A DNA stretch of 64,000 nucleotides from Pyrenophora tritici-repentis (Eukaryota > Ascomycota > Dothideomycetes > Pleosporales > Pleosporaceae), in the NCBI RefSeq assembly GCF_003171515.1, contig NC_089399.1, positions 992,001 to 1,056,000 of the forward strand. The letters run 5' to 3'. The first letter of the stretch is position 1. Each line of letters opens with the position of its first letter. The translations under genes were made by a program, and so were the position numbers. The notes beneath the pieces are model-generated. The model was not told where the DNA came from and did not search any database. It was given only the letters and a program-made list of their open reading frames with translations. Shown in pieces: positions 22,750 to 34,400 of this stretch.

Positions 22750-25700
22750 GCACACGAACCTAGGCATCACCACACTCGAGAAGTGCCGTTACGAAACGGC
22801 GATACAAGAATAGTACACTTATTATCAAGCCAAGCCCGCACACGTGTCAACCACCTTTGACCCACGGGTCTGTTTCAGCAGCAACAAAGTACAAGAGTAG
22901 TCCCAGCTTTGACGCGACACCGTTCGGGGAGCCAGTAGCGTGCGCCCAGACTCAGTCTATGGCGGCGCTGACGCTATGACTTCAGAGGGAAAAACAGGCA
23001 ACGCACATCGGATGCCAGGGCGGCAATGACACTCGGGACACCGGCGATCAGTTGTAAAGGTTGGGAATTGCAGCCGCCAAGGGGCCGTACGAGATCTGAT
23101 CGCCGCCCAGTATCCCGTCCCGTCCGAGGGCAAAGCGAGATGGCATCACTTACGGCCATGTTTGACGAGGATTGGTGCACGAGCCGTGGGCTTAGAAGAG
23201 AACAAGATGGATAGGCAAAATACCAACGCCCATTAGACCGAGATTGCATCTAGCGCAGCATTATCAGCGGGCGGGCAGCAAATGGCGCACAGGGAGGATG
23301 AATACTTTTAATCATTATTAGTTTAGTTGGTCTAGAAAGCTTATGATACCCTCTCTTTTTTACCATGATGGTACAAACCAAATCAAGAAGCTAAATCCTC
23401 GTATATTGTACTTACATACTTGACATGTTTGACAGGTGTCGTGATTCGTGATTCATGCGCTAGAATAGATAAGTCACGATGCACATCACCAACACTTTGA
23501 CACAGCAAAAGGGCCAGGGTTAGACCGAGAGCGGGACCCCTAAGCAAGGTGAATCAAAGAGAGCAGAGAGCAGAGAGCAGAGAGCAGAGCGTAGAGCGCA
23601 GAGCGCAACGCGTGCCGCGGTATCCGAATAGCTTCCGACGCTACCCCATACCCACACGCAACCCAAAGTCGAGTGTTCGGGACCAGGGCGAAGGTCACCA
23701 AGCAACCAAGCCCCCAGACCACCGTGCCAGAATACGCCCAGCTTAGCGAGAAGTAATGCGGCAACTTGCAACCGAGAGAGTGAGTAAGCGTGTGTGGTGT
23801 GCGTGCACCATATTTACAACGGGCCGGGTGTTTTGACCTTACTGCGTAGAGCAAAGGCAAGGACATGGGCAGAGCGAGAAAAAAAAGGCCTCCCCCACTC
23901 TCAGTTTATTCGCCGCCAATGCGGATCCGGTTCGTGACCGAGCCAGAGGCCCAAACGTCCTAACCAGCCTACCCTACCTACGCAACACCAACCTTGTGAG
24001 CGCACGATTTAGAAGCATGAGCAGCACCAAGCAGCGGTGCGGCGCTGCCCTGCATATCGGGGGGCCAAAAAAATCGCTATTGCAACGGATTAAAACAAAT
24101 ATGCACCACGTACGGCCGGGGTATCCCAACCGAAATCGTATGACGCACACGAAGCGCAGCAGGAGAGGGCCTGTCAGCCAAACGCGTATATGGGTTCGTC
24201 TGACCAGGTCGTTGTGGTTTGCTGGGCTTGTCAGAGGAGCGAAGTGAGTGAGAGAGAGTGTGCAAGCCCACACACCCACACTTTCCAATTGACAGTGACA
24301 CTCAGCCAATCAAGTTGAACCAACCACCCCCGGCAAGTGGGGGATTATGCGGTTCGTTCCTCGGGGCCTTTGTCCGCGGTGCAATGGGCGTTGCTTCGGC
24401 GCAACGAAGATCGGCATATCATGATTCCGGATGAGTGTGAGTGTGGGTGTGGGTGGGATGGGGGGGGCATGGGCACAGAGATGAAATCGGATCAGGCTTT
24501 TTTCGCGCGAAGTTGCCGGTGATACTATTAAAGAACAACCGAGGGGTAATGGTGAGATTACTATGCTGTTAGTCGGTGACATGCTCTGGCGTACAAAACT
24601 GTACAACAACGCGTACTGTTCTTACTAGCTATATGGTGACGCCGTCTTTTCGTTCTTGGCCCCCATGGGGAGGGGGGAGGGGTGGGAACAACAAGAATAG
24701 CGCGACAGATTTAGGGTTTGTTGCTAGGGAACGGGAAGAGACGAGGGAGGCTGGGAGGGTGTGGCCTCGTAACGAGTCGTAGAATAGTAGATGGGGTATC
24801 CCAGCCTCTAGCCTCTATCCTAGTAACCCGTGGCTAGGGGCGCTTGGGTCAGAGATATGCTTGGTGCGATGATCTATCCCGTGAACCGGACTCCGTTTGC
24901 GCAAACCTGTAATTGCGCGACTTGCTGGCGAATGGGAGTTGCATCTATGACGCCATAATCATGCCAGATTGAATTTCAGATGGGATGCTCCGCCCCTGCA
25001 AGCATGGCTGCAAATACGAGCATGGGGGCGTCCCACGGGTCTACTACACCGCAACGCTGCTGCAACTGCACTAAGACATCCAAGACGGTGATTTGGCTTG
25101 ACTGGACGGTGGCTGCGGCCCAAATTTCGCACAGCAAAGCTACAGTACATTGCGGATACACATGCGAGGCTTTTATTATGCATGGCAGTGTTATATGTTG
25201 AGCAGCTGTATCAGCTCTCAACTTGTTCTCGAAGGTTTCCAGCTGCAGGTTAGTGAGGCTTAACGGCGCCTAGTCTAGACTACTGCAGGCTGTTATGCAT
25301 TCCGCTAGCGAGCGGGTGAGAAAATGGTGTGGGCATTCGGGTTGCCTGTTGCAGTGTGCATGTGTGCGGCTCCGCGGTTTAGCCATCGGCTAACTGTATG
25401 CGCAGTTGCTGATGCCATGTCCATGTGCGGAGCATGGGGTGAGGTGATGATTCTAGTCGGCAGTTCCGTGTCTTGCTTGTGGTGGGAGGGCGACATGGTC
25501 TGGCTTTGTGAAATCAATCAAGTCAAGTGACATGGCGAGTCGCAATGCGCGATGAGACACGTGTGGCCAGTGTCGGATGGCTACGATACAAGGACGTGCT
25601 TTCAGTGGCAGACTACCCCTTTTGCGGTTGCGATAAATGAGGTGGTTTAATGCATGGTGAACGACGTGCATATAACGTGGGCGTCGTGGCCGGGAGTTGG

Positions 25701-28700
25701 GCCCAGCCTTTTGTTGTGACATGTTTTAGGCGCACGCGTACTCTACGTTGCGGGTATCAAAGATGCTGGCCGCCGATCAAGAGCCGATGCTAGTCTCTAC
25801 CCAGCGCTCATGGCAAAGCGGATATGTGGAGACTGTGCGTGGCCATGGCTGAAGATCTGGGAGAGGTTGAGTTATGGTGCGAAATAGTCGGGGATACCGA
25901 GACCAAGCAAGATGCGGAAAGATGGCGGAAAGCACCGTACCAGTACTGTACACCGTACTGGATTTGTACAGTACATAGTTCTAGTCCATGCCCCAGACAC
26001 ATGGCACTTTCCGCACTGCAGTCTGCAGGTGAGAAAGGCGAGTCCACACTAAGCCATGTCCTCACCGTACATACTCGGCGCCAGTGGCAGGCCTCAGCGA
26101 CCTCTCAGAGCATTTCTTTTAGTCGCACCTGACTTGTAGACACACATACGCGCCGCCACGCTACTCGCGAAGCAACATGAGGATGCCATTATAGCCGAGC
26201 TTCGGCAGCTCAGCGCTGCGTGCTCAGCAAGCCATGCTCGGCACCTTTTACGCCCGTATTGACCGGAATACCCTGTACGGGCAGCGGACGGACGTCGTTG
26301 CGAGGCAGATGCACGTGTCAGGAGGTTGGAGTCCAACGGGCGGAATCTCCCTGGGGCCGCTTTGATGGGCAATTCTTTGCGCGTGGTTCCTGCATGCCAG
26401 CCAGCTGGATGCGGATAAGATGGAGGAGCCGTGGAAGAATAGAACCGGTGGCCTGTGCGTGCAGTCACATTCCTTGCTTGACATGTGCCACGCCACCAAG
26501 GTACGGAACTTTGCGAGCGGGGGACCTGCTAGGCGTTCCAAATAAACGGCTGTTGGGCAGTTGGCGTACAGTATTGCAGCTGATATGGCGCATGGTTAGC
26601 AGTACATGGCTGTGACGTCACCGCACTTGACCGCACCGTACGTAAATCCGACATGGCACAGCGCCAAGCTGAAGGCCTCTTCTATCTCAGCGTCTGTCGC
26701 GTGTAGACGATGGGATAAGCTAGGTTGACGTGGCAGTATTCGTCATCAAACGACACGTGGTAGCCCTTGTTGCGGAGCCTCAACGTTGGCAAATGTTGAT
26801 AGAGAAGTGCAAGGGTAGGCGAGAGCTCCACAACCCATCCTGCATCCGCGCCCCAGCGTCCCAGCGTCCCAGGACCTAGACCCGAGAGCTGTTTCATCTG
26901 GCCAGGACGAGCGACACCAGTTTCCACCTGTCGTGACTAGGCGGCCTCATGTATCGGCCAGAATTGTGCTCTTCGAGATAGCCCGGCACCGGTGAGGAAA
27001 ATGCAACCCAGGGGCGAGTATCGCGTACCCTGTGTCCTGAGTAGTGCTGCCCCCATTTTGGGTTTGGGCTCTGTCGTCGATGACACCTACCGAGCACACG
27101 TGATGCTTGATGCGGTATCATGAATTGATAGCTTCAGTCGCAATTCTGTTCAAGGGCGAGCGAGGACCGACGTCACTTCATCTCGATACCTTCCAAACAA
27201 AGGCCAGCGAAGAGTGACATGCCATGGGCCCTAAAGGAACTTGTGAGCAAATTCGTCGCCTGTGGAGCGACGCACGGAGATCAAACCCGCCGAACAAAAC
27301 TCACAGTGTCCTCTTGCCCACTGCCTATGCCTCCCCCATATATCTCGACTCTTATACGATCCGGTCGCCAAAATACCATGTACATAGGCGGCATGCCCAT
27401 GGTCGCATGGTCGACAAGTCCAGACCAAACCAGGCAAGCATGAGAGACAAGCTCAGATTCCCGCAGGGGCACAAACAACCTTTACCGGCTATCGGCACAC
27501 GACGCAGAAAATCTCACGTTACACTCCATGTCGCTTCCTGGAACGGCCGTTCCGCTAAGATCAATCCTACTCCATTGGGTAGTGTTTCCCCGCCTGTACG
27601 CCACTGGAAATAATAACCATGATCGCCACACCCGTTCCTGACTACATGGAGCTGCATCACCGCGACAAGGGCATTGAAGCCTCCAAGACACGTGAGCCAG
27701 CATCGTTGTCGGGAAAACTCTGGGAATTTCGCGCATAAGCACGTACAAGGGACCTGGCATCGCGGACCCGGATTGTACAAGTCAATCATGGCCGGCATTT
27801 GACAGTACACTGGAACAGACGTGTCCATGTCGTGACTACTCACAACTTCAAACTCTCTCTCAACCTTCTCTACCCACTCCGGACCGTCAATTCCGAATCC
27901 GCCAATTGCTCCCATAACTGTAACAAGAAACTCGAATCGACATAGCCAACCGACAAGCTCGCTCGTCACACCAACCAAAGCGCCCCAGATCGACCATGGT
28001 TATGTGGGGCTCCATCGATTTATTGTCTCCGAGACCAATCCTCAGGTCCCTGTATCCTCACGCCATTATGACGTGACATATTGCTAGTTTAGGGCCCCTT
28101 CGGAACGATATTGACCACATGGGGTTTGTCAGTAGCTCCGGATGCAAGGAAGAAGATGGGCGCCGCTTATGGTGTGCATGGCCAAGGTTGGCCGCACTTC
28201 TATACGCGGCACCGCCTATCTTGCTTGTGCAATTGCGCTGATCAGGATAAACATTCTCGCAGGAAATCGTCATTTCCAAGACATGTCTTTACGTCAAAGA
28301 ATCCTTCGCACACACCAGTCGTCGCAATTGCTGTCCGTCACACAGTACGTAATATGCAAAGGAGTACGGTAGAGTCCCGGAAGGTTTGTTCCGCTGGCTG
28401 ATAGGTGCGACGGCATCAAATGCCGAACTATGTAAAGCACGGCACGGTAGCGGGACAGGCGCTGCTAGGCATACCACAGGTATCCGCACGCGCCATGCAT
28501 ATGCTAATTCGAGTAGCCCTACACCATGCGACCCCTACACCTCAGCCCTCCCATCAACACTTGTACATGAATTCAAATTCACCATGCTGGATGCTGAGTC
28601 GGTTTACTGTCTAGTTGCTACCTTAGTTGCTACCTAGATCTCTAGCACTCGGCACTCTGACTCGCTGCCTCTGCCGCCTCGTCGATCCCGAATCTCTCTC

Positions 28701-29006
28701 CCGGATCTGCGTCTAGCGTTGGAGACCTTGACACCGCGGAGCACTGGGAGCGAGATCAGGGTCCTGCAACTTGGTAACGAACAGTCGCTAAAAGCCGCTG
28801 CGAAAGGGTCTGCGGGCATGGGATTCTAATGTCACGCGAGGCTTGGGCGTGCTTAGCTCTTGGAAGCGCATGTTCCCGCTCCGCGGAGTGGCTCAAGTCG
28901 AGACAGCCTCATCTTCAAAGCCTGTTGTTCCTGCTTTTGAGGATTCTGCAGTGATGCCCGACAGTAAGCCTCCGGACGTGCCGTAATGACGTTCAGGAGA
29001 GTGGAT
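22750..29006. other. 6.2-kb region without recognisable genes
   Basis: Many short open frames exist on both strands (maximum about 154 codons, at 27514-27978 minus), none with a recognisable domain or convincing composition. Base composition is not AT-rich, so this does not look like a RIP-degraded repeat block. It holds a GCAGAGA tandem repeat near 23560-23607 and a few G-rich runs (for example 24460-24470 and 24664-24686). No tRNA, LTR or terminal inverted repeat was recognised by eye. It could contain noncoding transcripts, small secreted-protein genes with several introns, or old decayed sequence. Confidence 0.45.
23560..23607. repeat. GCAGAGA tandem repeat
   Basis: Four near-perfect 7-nt units (GAGCAGA phase) grade into GAGCGCA/GAGCGTA variants. 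The tract is purine-rich on the plus strand and lies in gene-free DNA. Confidence 0.8.
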
Positions 29007-30485
29007 TTAGTCCTGATTGTCGGCTGTGTTGGACATGGTTGCTGTGTCGTCATGAACGATTGAGGCGGCTTGTTCGTCCACCATCTGCGCCGCTGCAGGG
29101 CGATCACTAGTAGTGGCAAACGCCATGTAGGCATCTTCCCAGCTTGTGCATGAAGATGCATTTCCCATTGGCCCAGCCCGCAGCATATCGCTTTCAATCA
29201 CGATATTTCCTGTACGGTGATGAATCGCATCTCCCTGACAAGCTACTATGCTAGTATTACAAGTGCCCTTGTGGTGCTCTTGGACATCCGCATCGCTCGC
29301 TCCACCATTGTGCCTCGTCTCGGTGGTTGTCTTTTCTGAATCGTTGTAGGTTTGTCGTTCTAGGCGCTGTACTCCGGCTCCGATATCTTCCGGTGCGTCT
29401 GGACTTTCGCGCGCGATGAAGTGGGTATTGGGTATGGGTAAGGCAGTAGCTACATCACTAGGAGCATCTTGGGCTCTGTCCAATGTTCCATCGAGCAATG
29501 TCTCGTTGGGCTTCCGTGGCTTCCTACTTCGAACCTGAGTGATTGCGGTCATGTTTATCTGTGCCGGTCCAGCGCCCAATGTCTCCTTGGCTCTTCGTGC
29601 TGATCTGGTTGTGCGAGCATTTGCCAACGTCTGTTGGTCCCTTCCCAAGTCGCCTTCCATATCACCATTCGTCTCTTGCGCTTTCGTCTTCTCTGCCGCA
29701 ACCTTCACACCCTCTTTCTTCTTTACAAGCTCTTCCTCGCTCAACTCAACCCATTTCGCGCCCACCTTTTTCATCTGTGTAAACCTGAGAAACGTCTGGC
29801 CAGAACCGCTCGTATCCATATACTCTGATCCCTCGGGTGGCGCATTTCTGCCTCGAACATATGTCTCACTGGGCCGATGATACTCTTCACTACTCCGGTA
29901 GCTGGCAGGAAATTCAACTGTCTCCGAGAACTTGAGTCGCTTGCGCCCTGATATAGATACCATGCTCCGCGATCTCTTCGGCGATGGACGGAGAGAAAGC
30001 GATATATTGTGATGGTGTTGCGCAAGTCTATCGGGCATCTCTATGGTATCGCTGAACTTCTGGACGGTCGGTGAATGCGAATGTCGTCGCTTGGTGCCCT
30101 GGTCTTGCTGCTCGACCTCGTCCTCATCCGTGTAAGTCTCGTGATCTCGTCTCTTGGATACTGTAGGCACCTCGACAGTCATGAGCCAATTGTGAAATTC
30201 CATGTGCGCTCTCTTGTAGTTCTCCCGAGCAAATGACTTTGTGATGGAATCGCGCTTGTTTTGATATGTCGTCCAGTCCATGTCCGCAGTCTGCACAGCA
30301 TCATAAAGCGTGCTAAACTGCTGACATGTGTCGCAACCTTCGCTCGTTCCCGGTGAGGCTGTTGCAGCCAGGCCAGTAGGCGCGATTGTTGCGAGAACTC
30401 TGGCGCATGTTTTACATTTGATAGAATCATTATCGCTGGCCATCCGGTCGTTGTTGTCGAGGTTACACTTGCGGGTAGATGTCAT
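29007..30485 (-). CDS. Hypothetical protein with CxxC pairs, basic and disordered
   Basis: A single open frame. From the ATG at 30485 (MTSTRK) it encodes 492 residues; an upstream in-frame ATG at 30572 would add 29, and a later ATG at 30443 is also possible. Near the N terminus, CKTC and CDTC lie about 30 residues apart and could bind a metal. A helical stretch with repeated Asp/Trp/Lys follows, then basic and Ser-rich segments such as RRHSHSP, SPKRSRS and GRKRLKF that look like nuclear localisation signals. A short conserved-looking block, GSGQTFLRFTQMKKVGAKWVE, sits mid-protein. I know of no named family. It may be a nuclear protein; function unknown. Confidence 0.6.
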   Translation of the reverse strand: MTSTRKCNLDNNDRMASDNDSIKCKTCARVLATIAPTGLAATASPGTSEGCDTCQQFSTLYDAVQTADMDWTTYQNKRDSITKSFARENYKRAHMEFHNWLMTVEVPTVSKRRDHETYTDEDEVEQQDQGTKRRHSHSPTVQKFSDTIEMPDRLAQHHHNISLSLRPSPKRSRSMVSISGRKRLKFSETVEFPASYRSSEEYHRPSETYVRGRNAPPEGSEYMDTSGSGQTFLRFTQMKKVGAKWVELSEEELVKKKEGVKVAAEKTKAQETNGDMEGDLGRDQQTLANARTTRSARRAKETLGAGPAQINMTAITQVRSRKPRKPNETLLDGTLDRAQDAPSDVATALPIPNTHFIARESPDAPEDIGAGVQRLERQTYNDSEKTTTETRHNGGASDADVQEHHKGTCNTSIVACQGDAIHHRTGNIVIESDMLRAGPMGNASSCTSWEDAYMAFATTSDRPAAAQMVDEQAASIVHDDTATMSNTADNQD

Positions 30486-31150
30486 GTTCAATGGCTGAGG
30501 CTGACCGTCTAATAGTGGGGTAAACACAGAGTGGACGCGTTTGGACAAAAATAAACACGCGACGTGAACCATTCGACAATCCTCGATAACGCGTGCGCCA
30601 CTTTTGCCGAAGATGCCGACAATGACAAAGGAGCAAATGTGGCGCAGTAAATGTACTGTAGAGTAAGACGTTGTATAGAGAAGGCCCGAGAAAATAGCGT
30701 CTTCGTTCCAGCCTCGCGATGTCAGCTTCGATTGAAGAAACCACGTGGATCACCATTTCGCTCACCATCGATAATCCCTGTCCTCAACCTCACAATGTCC
30801 CCTACGTCTGACCCACAAATACCAACAACTGCCATGACCCACATGTCAGACTACAAGATGACGATGACCTGCAACTTTCATGCACAATTCGGCTCCAACA
30901 TACCAACATCGACGCTCCTGTATGCGCTAGTCTAGTAAACGCCGAAAAAACACACCGAAACATTAGATCTGCAAAGCCGGAGATATGCATATGTACAGCG
31001 AGTTGTTCAAGTGCCCAGACTGATCGACGTGTTGGAATAGACAAAGCTGTGATACCGATCATGACTGACGTGACAAGAACATGACTCGTCGCTTACCCCA
31101 GATACAACGGGAGTTTGCGAGAAGAGTGTGCACCCCTCTTCTTGATGATC
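30486..31150. other. Region between the hypothetical gene and the retrotransposon
   Basis: About 660 bp upstream of the minus-strand hypothetical gene, so probably its promoter region, up to the copia insertion site. No open frame with recognisable content was found. Confidence 0.5.
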
Positions 31151-31155
31151 GTTTG
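31151..31155. repeat. Left target-site duplication (GTTTG)
   Basis: GTTTG directly precedes the 5' LTR and recurs at 36177-36181 directly after the 3' LTR, the 5-bp target duplication expected of a Ty1/copia integrase. Confidence 0.92.
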
Positions 31156-31326
31156 TGTCGAGACGCGGTGAGAGCCTTCACTAGTATTCACGGTGAATCA
31201 GGCTTCCCGTGCTCTGATTGGCCAGGCACTGATTAGTCAGCTGCTCCGTGCGCGCACCATAGATATTCTCCCTTCTCCCGTAGCTCCAATACAACAAGTT
31301 CACGCACGTTTTCTCCACCTTCATCA
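31156..31326 (+). repeat. 5' LTR of the copia element
   Basis: 171 bp bounded by TG and CA. It should carry the element's promoter and RNA start. A direct repeat of this sequence, read as identical, is at 36006-36176. Confidence 0.95.
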
Positions 31327-31338
31327 GGTTATGAGCCC
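31327..31338 (+). promoter_or_regulatory. Primer-binding site, initiator tRNA-Met anticodon-arm type
   Basis: GGTTATGAGCCC abuts the 5' LTR. It is complementary to GGGCUCAUAACC, the anticodon stem-loop of eukaryotic initiator tRNA-Met, not to the tRNA 3' end. Drosophila copia is known to use such an internal half-tRNA primer, so minus-strand synthesis here is probably primed the same way. Confidence 0.85.
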
Positions 31339-31447
31339 TCCTCTATCACGATAAAGTGCTCTAGAGGTGCGATTTCCGCAGCAGCAGAACCGATCAGTTG
31401 AACACAACATCAGTCACTCGCGCGACGACGACGACGATAAAGTCACG

Positions 31448-34400
31448 ATGGCGCCATCCACAGCGATGGACGCGATCCCAAAGCTACAAGCAGATGGTAG
31501 CAACGCTTACCACTGGGAAGCAGCATTGAAGCTGTACGCAAATATTCACTCTATCGGAGGTCTACTCGACGGCAGCTACATGGTCACATACCCAGAAACA
31601 CCTCACTATCAAACTGAACCGACAACTACGTCATCGGCATTCAACACGCCACAACTTCTGCTTGACGCTCAGCAACGCGTACGAGCCCACAACAAAGAAG
31701 TTACTACACAGTACGACAAAGACTATGAGCTCTATCGTATTTACAACTCCCGAGAATCGTCTCTCACCTTGGCTATACTCAATACAGTACCAAGATCAGT
31801 ATGGGACAACGTCATGAACCTGCCCACAGTGAGGCAGAAGTACGAAGCTATTACAGCTCGTTATCGTGAACAAGGCGTCACTGAAGAGTGTACTATCTGG
31901 GCAGATTTTTTCAAGCTGAGAGCTCAAGACTGCCCCTCTACAGCCAACTTCACCGACAAGTTTAAAGCAGGACTTGCAAAGCTTGACGTCATCGCAGACT
32001 GTAAGCTATCTAACAAAGCTCGAGTGTATCAGTTCATTCTTGCTATCAACAACGCCTACCCGGACTACGGACGCGATCGCCGCGCTGATCTGCGCCGCAA
32101 CGTTACTCTGAACGTCGATCGCATGTGCAGCGAGCTCATTGACGAGGCCCGCCGCGACGACCCAATCAAGACCATTAACACGTCTATCCGAGCTTCTGGG
32201 GGTGACAACAACCGCAGTCAGCCTCTTGGTGATAACAACGACGCCAACAGAAGCGCCACCCGTGGCCGCGGCAATCGAGGCAATGGGCGAGCCCAGCGCG
32301 GACGAGGTAGAGGTTCTGAGGGTGCGACTCAGAGACCTACAAATACCTCCCCATACTGCAAGCACTGCGACTGCAACCATACTGGAGGAGGTGATAACTG
32401 CTGGTACACCTTTCCTCACCTCGCCACTGAAGCCTGGCGTCAGCGCCAAGCTCAACAACAAGGCAAACAACAGCCTACTAGCACCAACGCCGCAGCTATT
32501 AATGCTGAAGGCTTTGCCTTTACAACGGTTCATTTGTCAGAGAAGGTACAGAGTCTCACCAAGGAGACCTCTAACTTCAAACAACGATTCATTATCGATA
32601 CTGGAAGCAGCGATCACATCTGCAATGATCGCAGCAAGTTCCAAATTCTACACGACACTGCTCCTGCTACAATTAATACTGGAGCCGGACCTATTACTGC
32701 TAAGCAGGTAGGTACCATTCAGATCACTGTCGTCACGTCAGAAGGTGTACTCAACAAGGTCTCCTTCACTAACGTGCTATACGCTCCGGACATGTTTGTA
32801 TCAGTCCTCTCCCACTCTAAACTACGAGCGAAAAATCTCTATTACCACGGCTGGGACAGCAAGCTGTACCTCATGCCATCACAACAAGAGATCGCCTTCA
32901 CACCTGAGATCGACAAGATCCCTACGCTCCTCCTCGCCAACACAGAGCTTGAGGCAGCTCGCGCGTTTGCCTTTGCAACCGCCGCAACCACCAACCCAAC
33001 AGGTGTACTCGCTCCCTATCGCGAGATTACTCTCCAAGAGCTCCATGAGCTGTTTGGCCATGCCGACCCCAAAGCTCTTAAGCTTCTTGTCGCCAACACC
33101 ACCGGCCTACGTCTCACTACAACACAGGCATTCTCATGCGAGGCCTGCATGTTATCCAAATCGAAGAAGCAGATCTCACGACGGTCTCCAGCCCGCTCAA
33201 CCACGTTCCTCCATCGTATTCATATCGATATCGTTGGACCAGTGACGCCCGAAGGTGTCAACGGTGAGCGCTACTGGATACTGTACACCGACGACTACTC
33301 ACGATACCGCTGGATTGATTTCACAGACTGCAAAGCAGCAATCACATCTAAGCTTATACAACACCTGGACAAGATGGAAACTCAACACCACGTTCGAGTG
33401 TCGATCGTTCACATGGACAACGACAACATGTTCCTCAACCAGACGACTGGGCGTTACTTCAAGGACAAAGGCATCATCTCCGAGCCTTCCACCGCCTATA
33501 CACCCCACCAGAATGGAGTCGCTGAAGCCAGCAACTACGTAGTGGAGGTCCGAGCACGCACAATGATTTTGGCGGCGCCTCACATATCTAAGTCATACTG
33601 GCCATACGCAGCCCAGTACTCTATCGACGTCCTTAACCATAGCGTCAGCTCTGCTGTACTAGACAGTAAGACACCAAGACAGCTGCTATTTGAGCACATG
33701 AAGGTTGCAAACCCTGTGCCTAACCTATGCTCCTTCCGCACCTTCGGAGAAGCTGGGTACGTCCATCAACCAGTACAGCGACGAGTTCAGAGCGCCAAGT
33801 TCGAACCACGATCGGTCAAGATGTACTTCGTCGGTCGAGAAGGATCACGGATCTACCTTATGTGGGATCCAGTCACACAGTCCATACACCGTACGAGCAG
33901 TGTTGCTTGGCCTAAACACGACGTCAAAGCTGTAGTCCAAGAAGACACAGCTACAACCAAACCGGATCAATGCTTCTATATCCAAGATCCACCGCCAGCA
34001 CTAGATCCCTCTTCATTTCCACACCATGAAGTCTCTCTCCCGGAGCAAGGTAGTGGTTATGTATTTGACGGACTAGAGGCTGAAGCGCAGTCTAGCTTTG
34101 ACTTTGACGCGGACATTGACAACTATAACAGTCTTAACGAGGTTGCTAATGCTCGAGCAACACCTCAGCGTCGGGATACATCCCAAAACGCTCCACGTCA
34201 CGACGAGATCAGTGCATCATTTGATGCCCGTAACATACTCGATGGACGTCGTCGCATCACTCGACCGCCCAACCGATACGCGGCAGTCTCTCGTTGCTTT
34301 GCTACGGCAATTACAGAGGCAACAACAACAGACTTACCGCCTGAGCCTGCCACACGCAAGGCAGCACGCCTTCATCCATACAGCAAGCAATGGATCGCTG

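Noticed and set aside
32006..32711. Open frames of 175-190 codons on both strands inside gag-pol
   Set aside because: They overlap the gag-pol frame, which has clear domains, and have low-complexity Thr/Leu/Ser composition typical of shadow frames.
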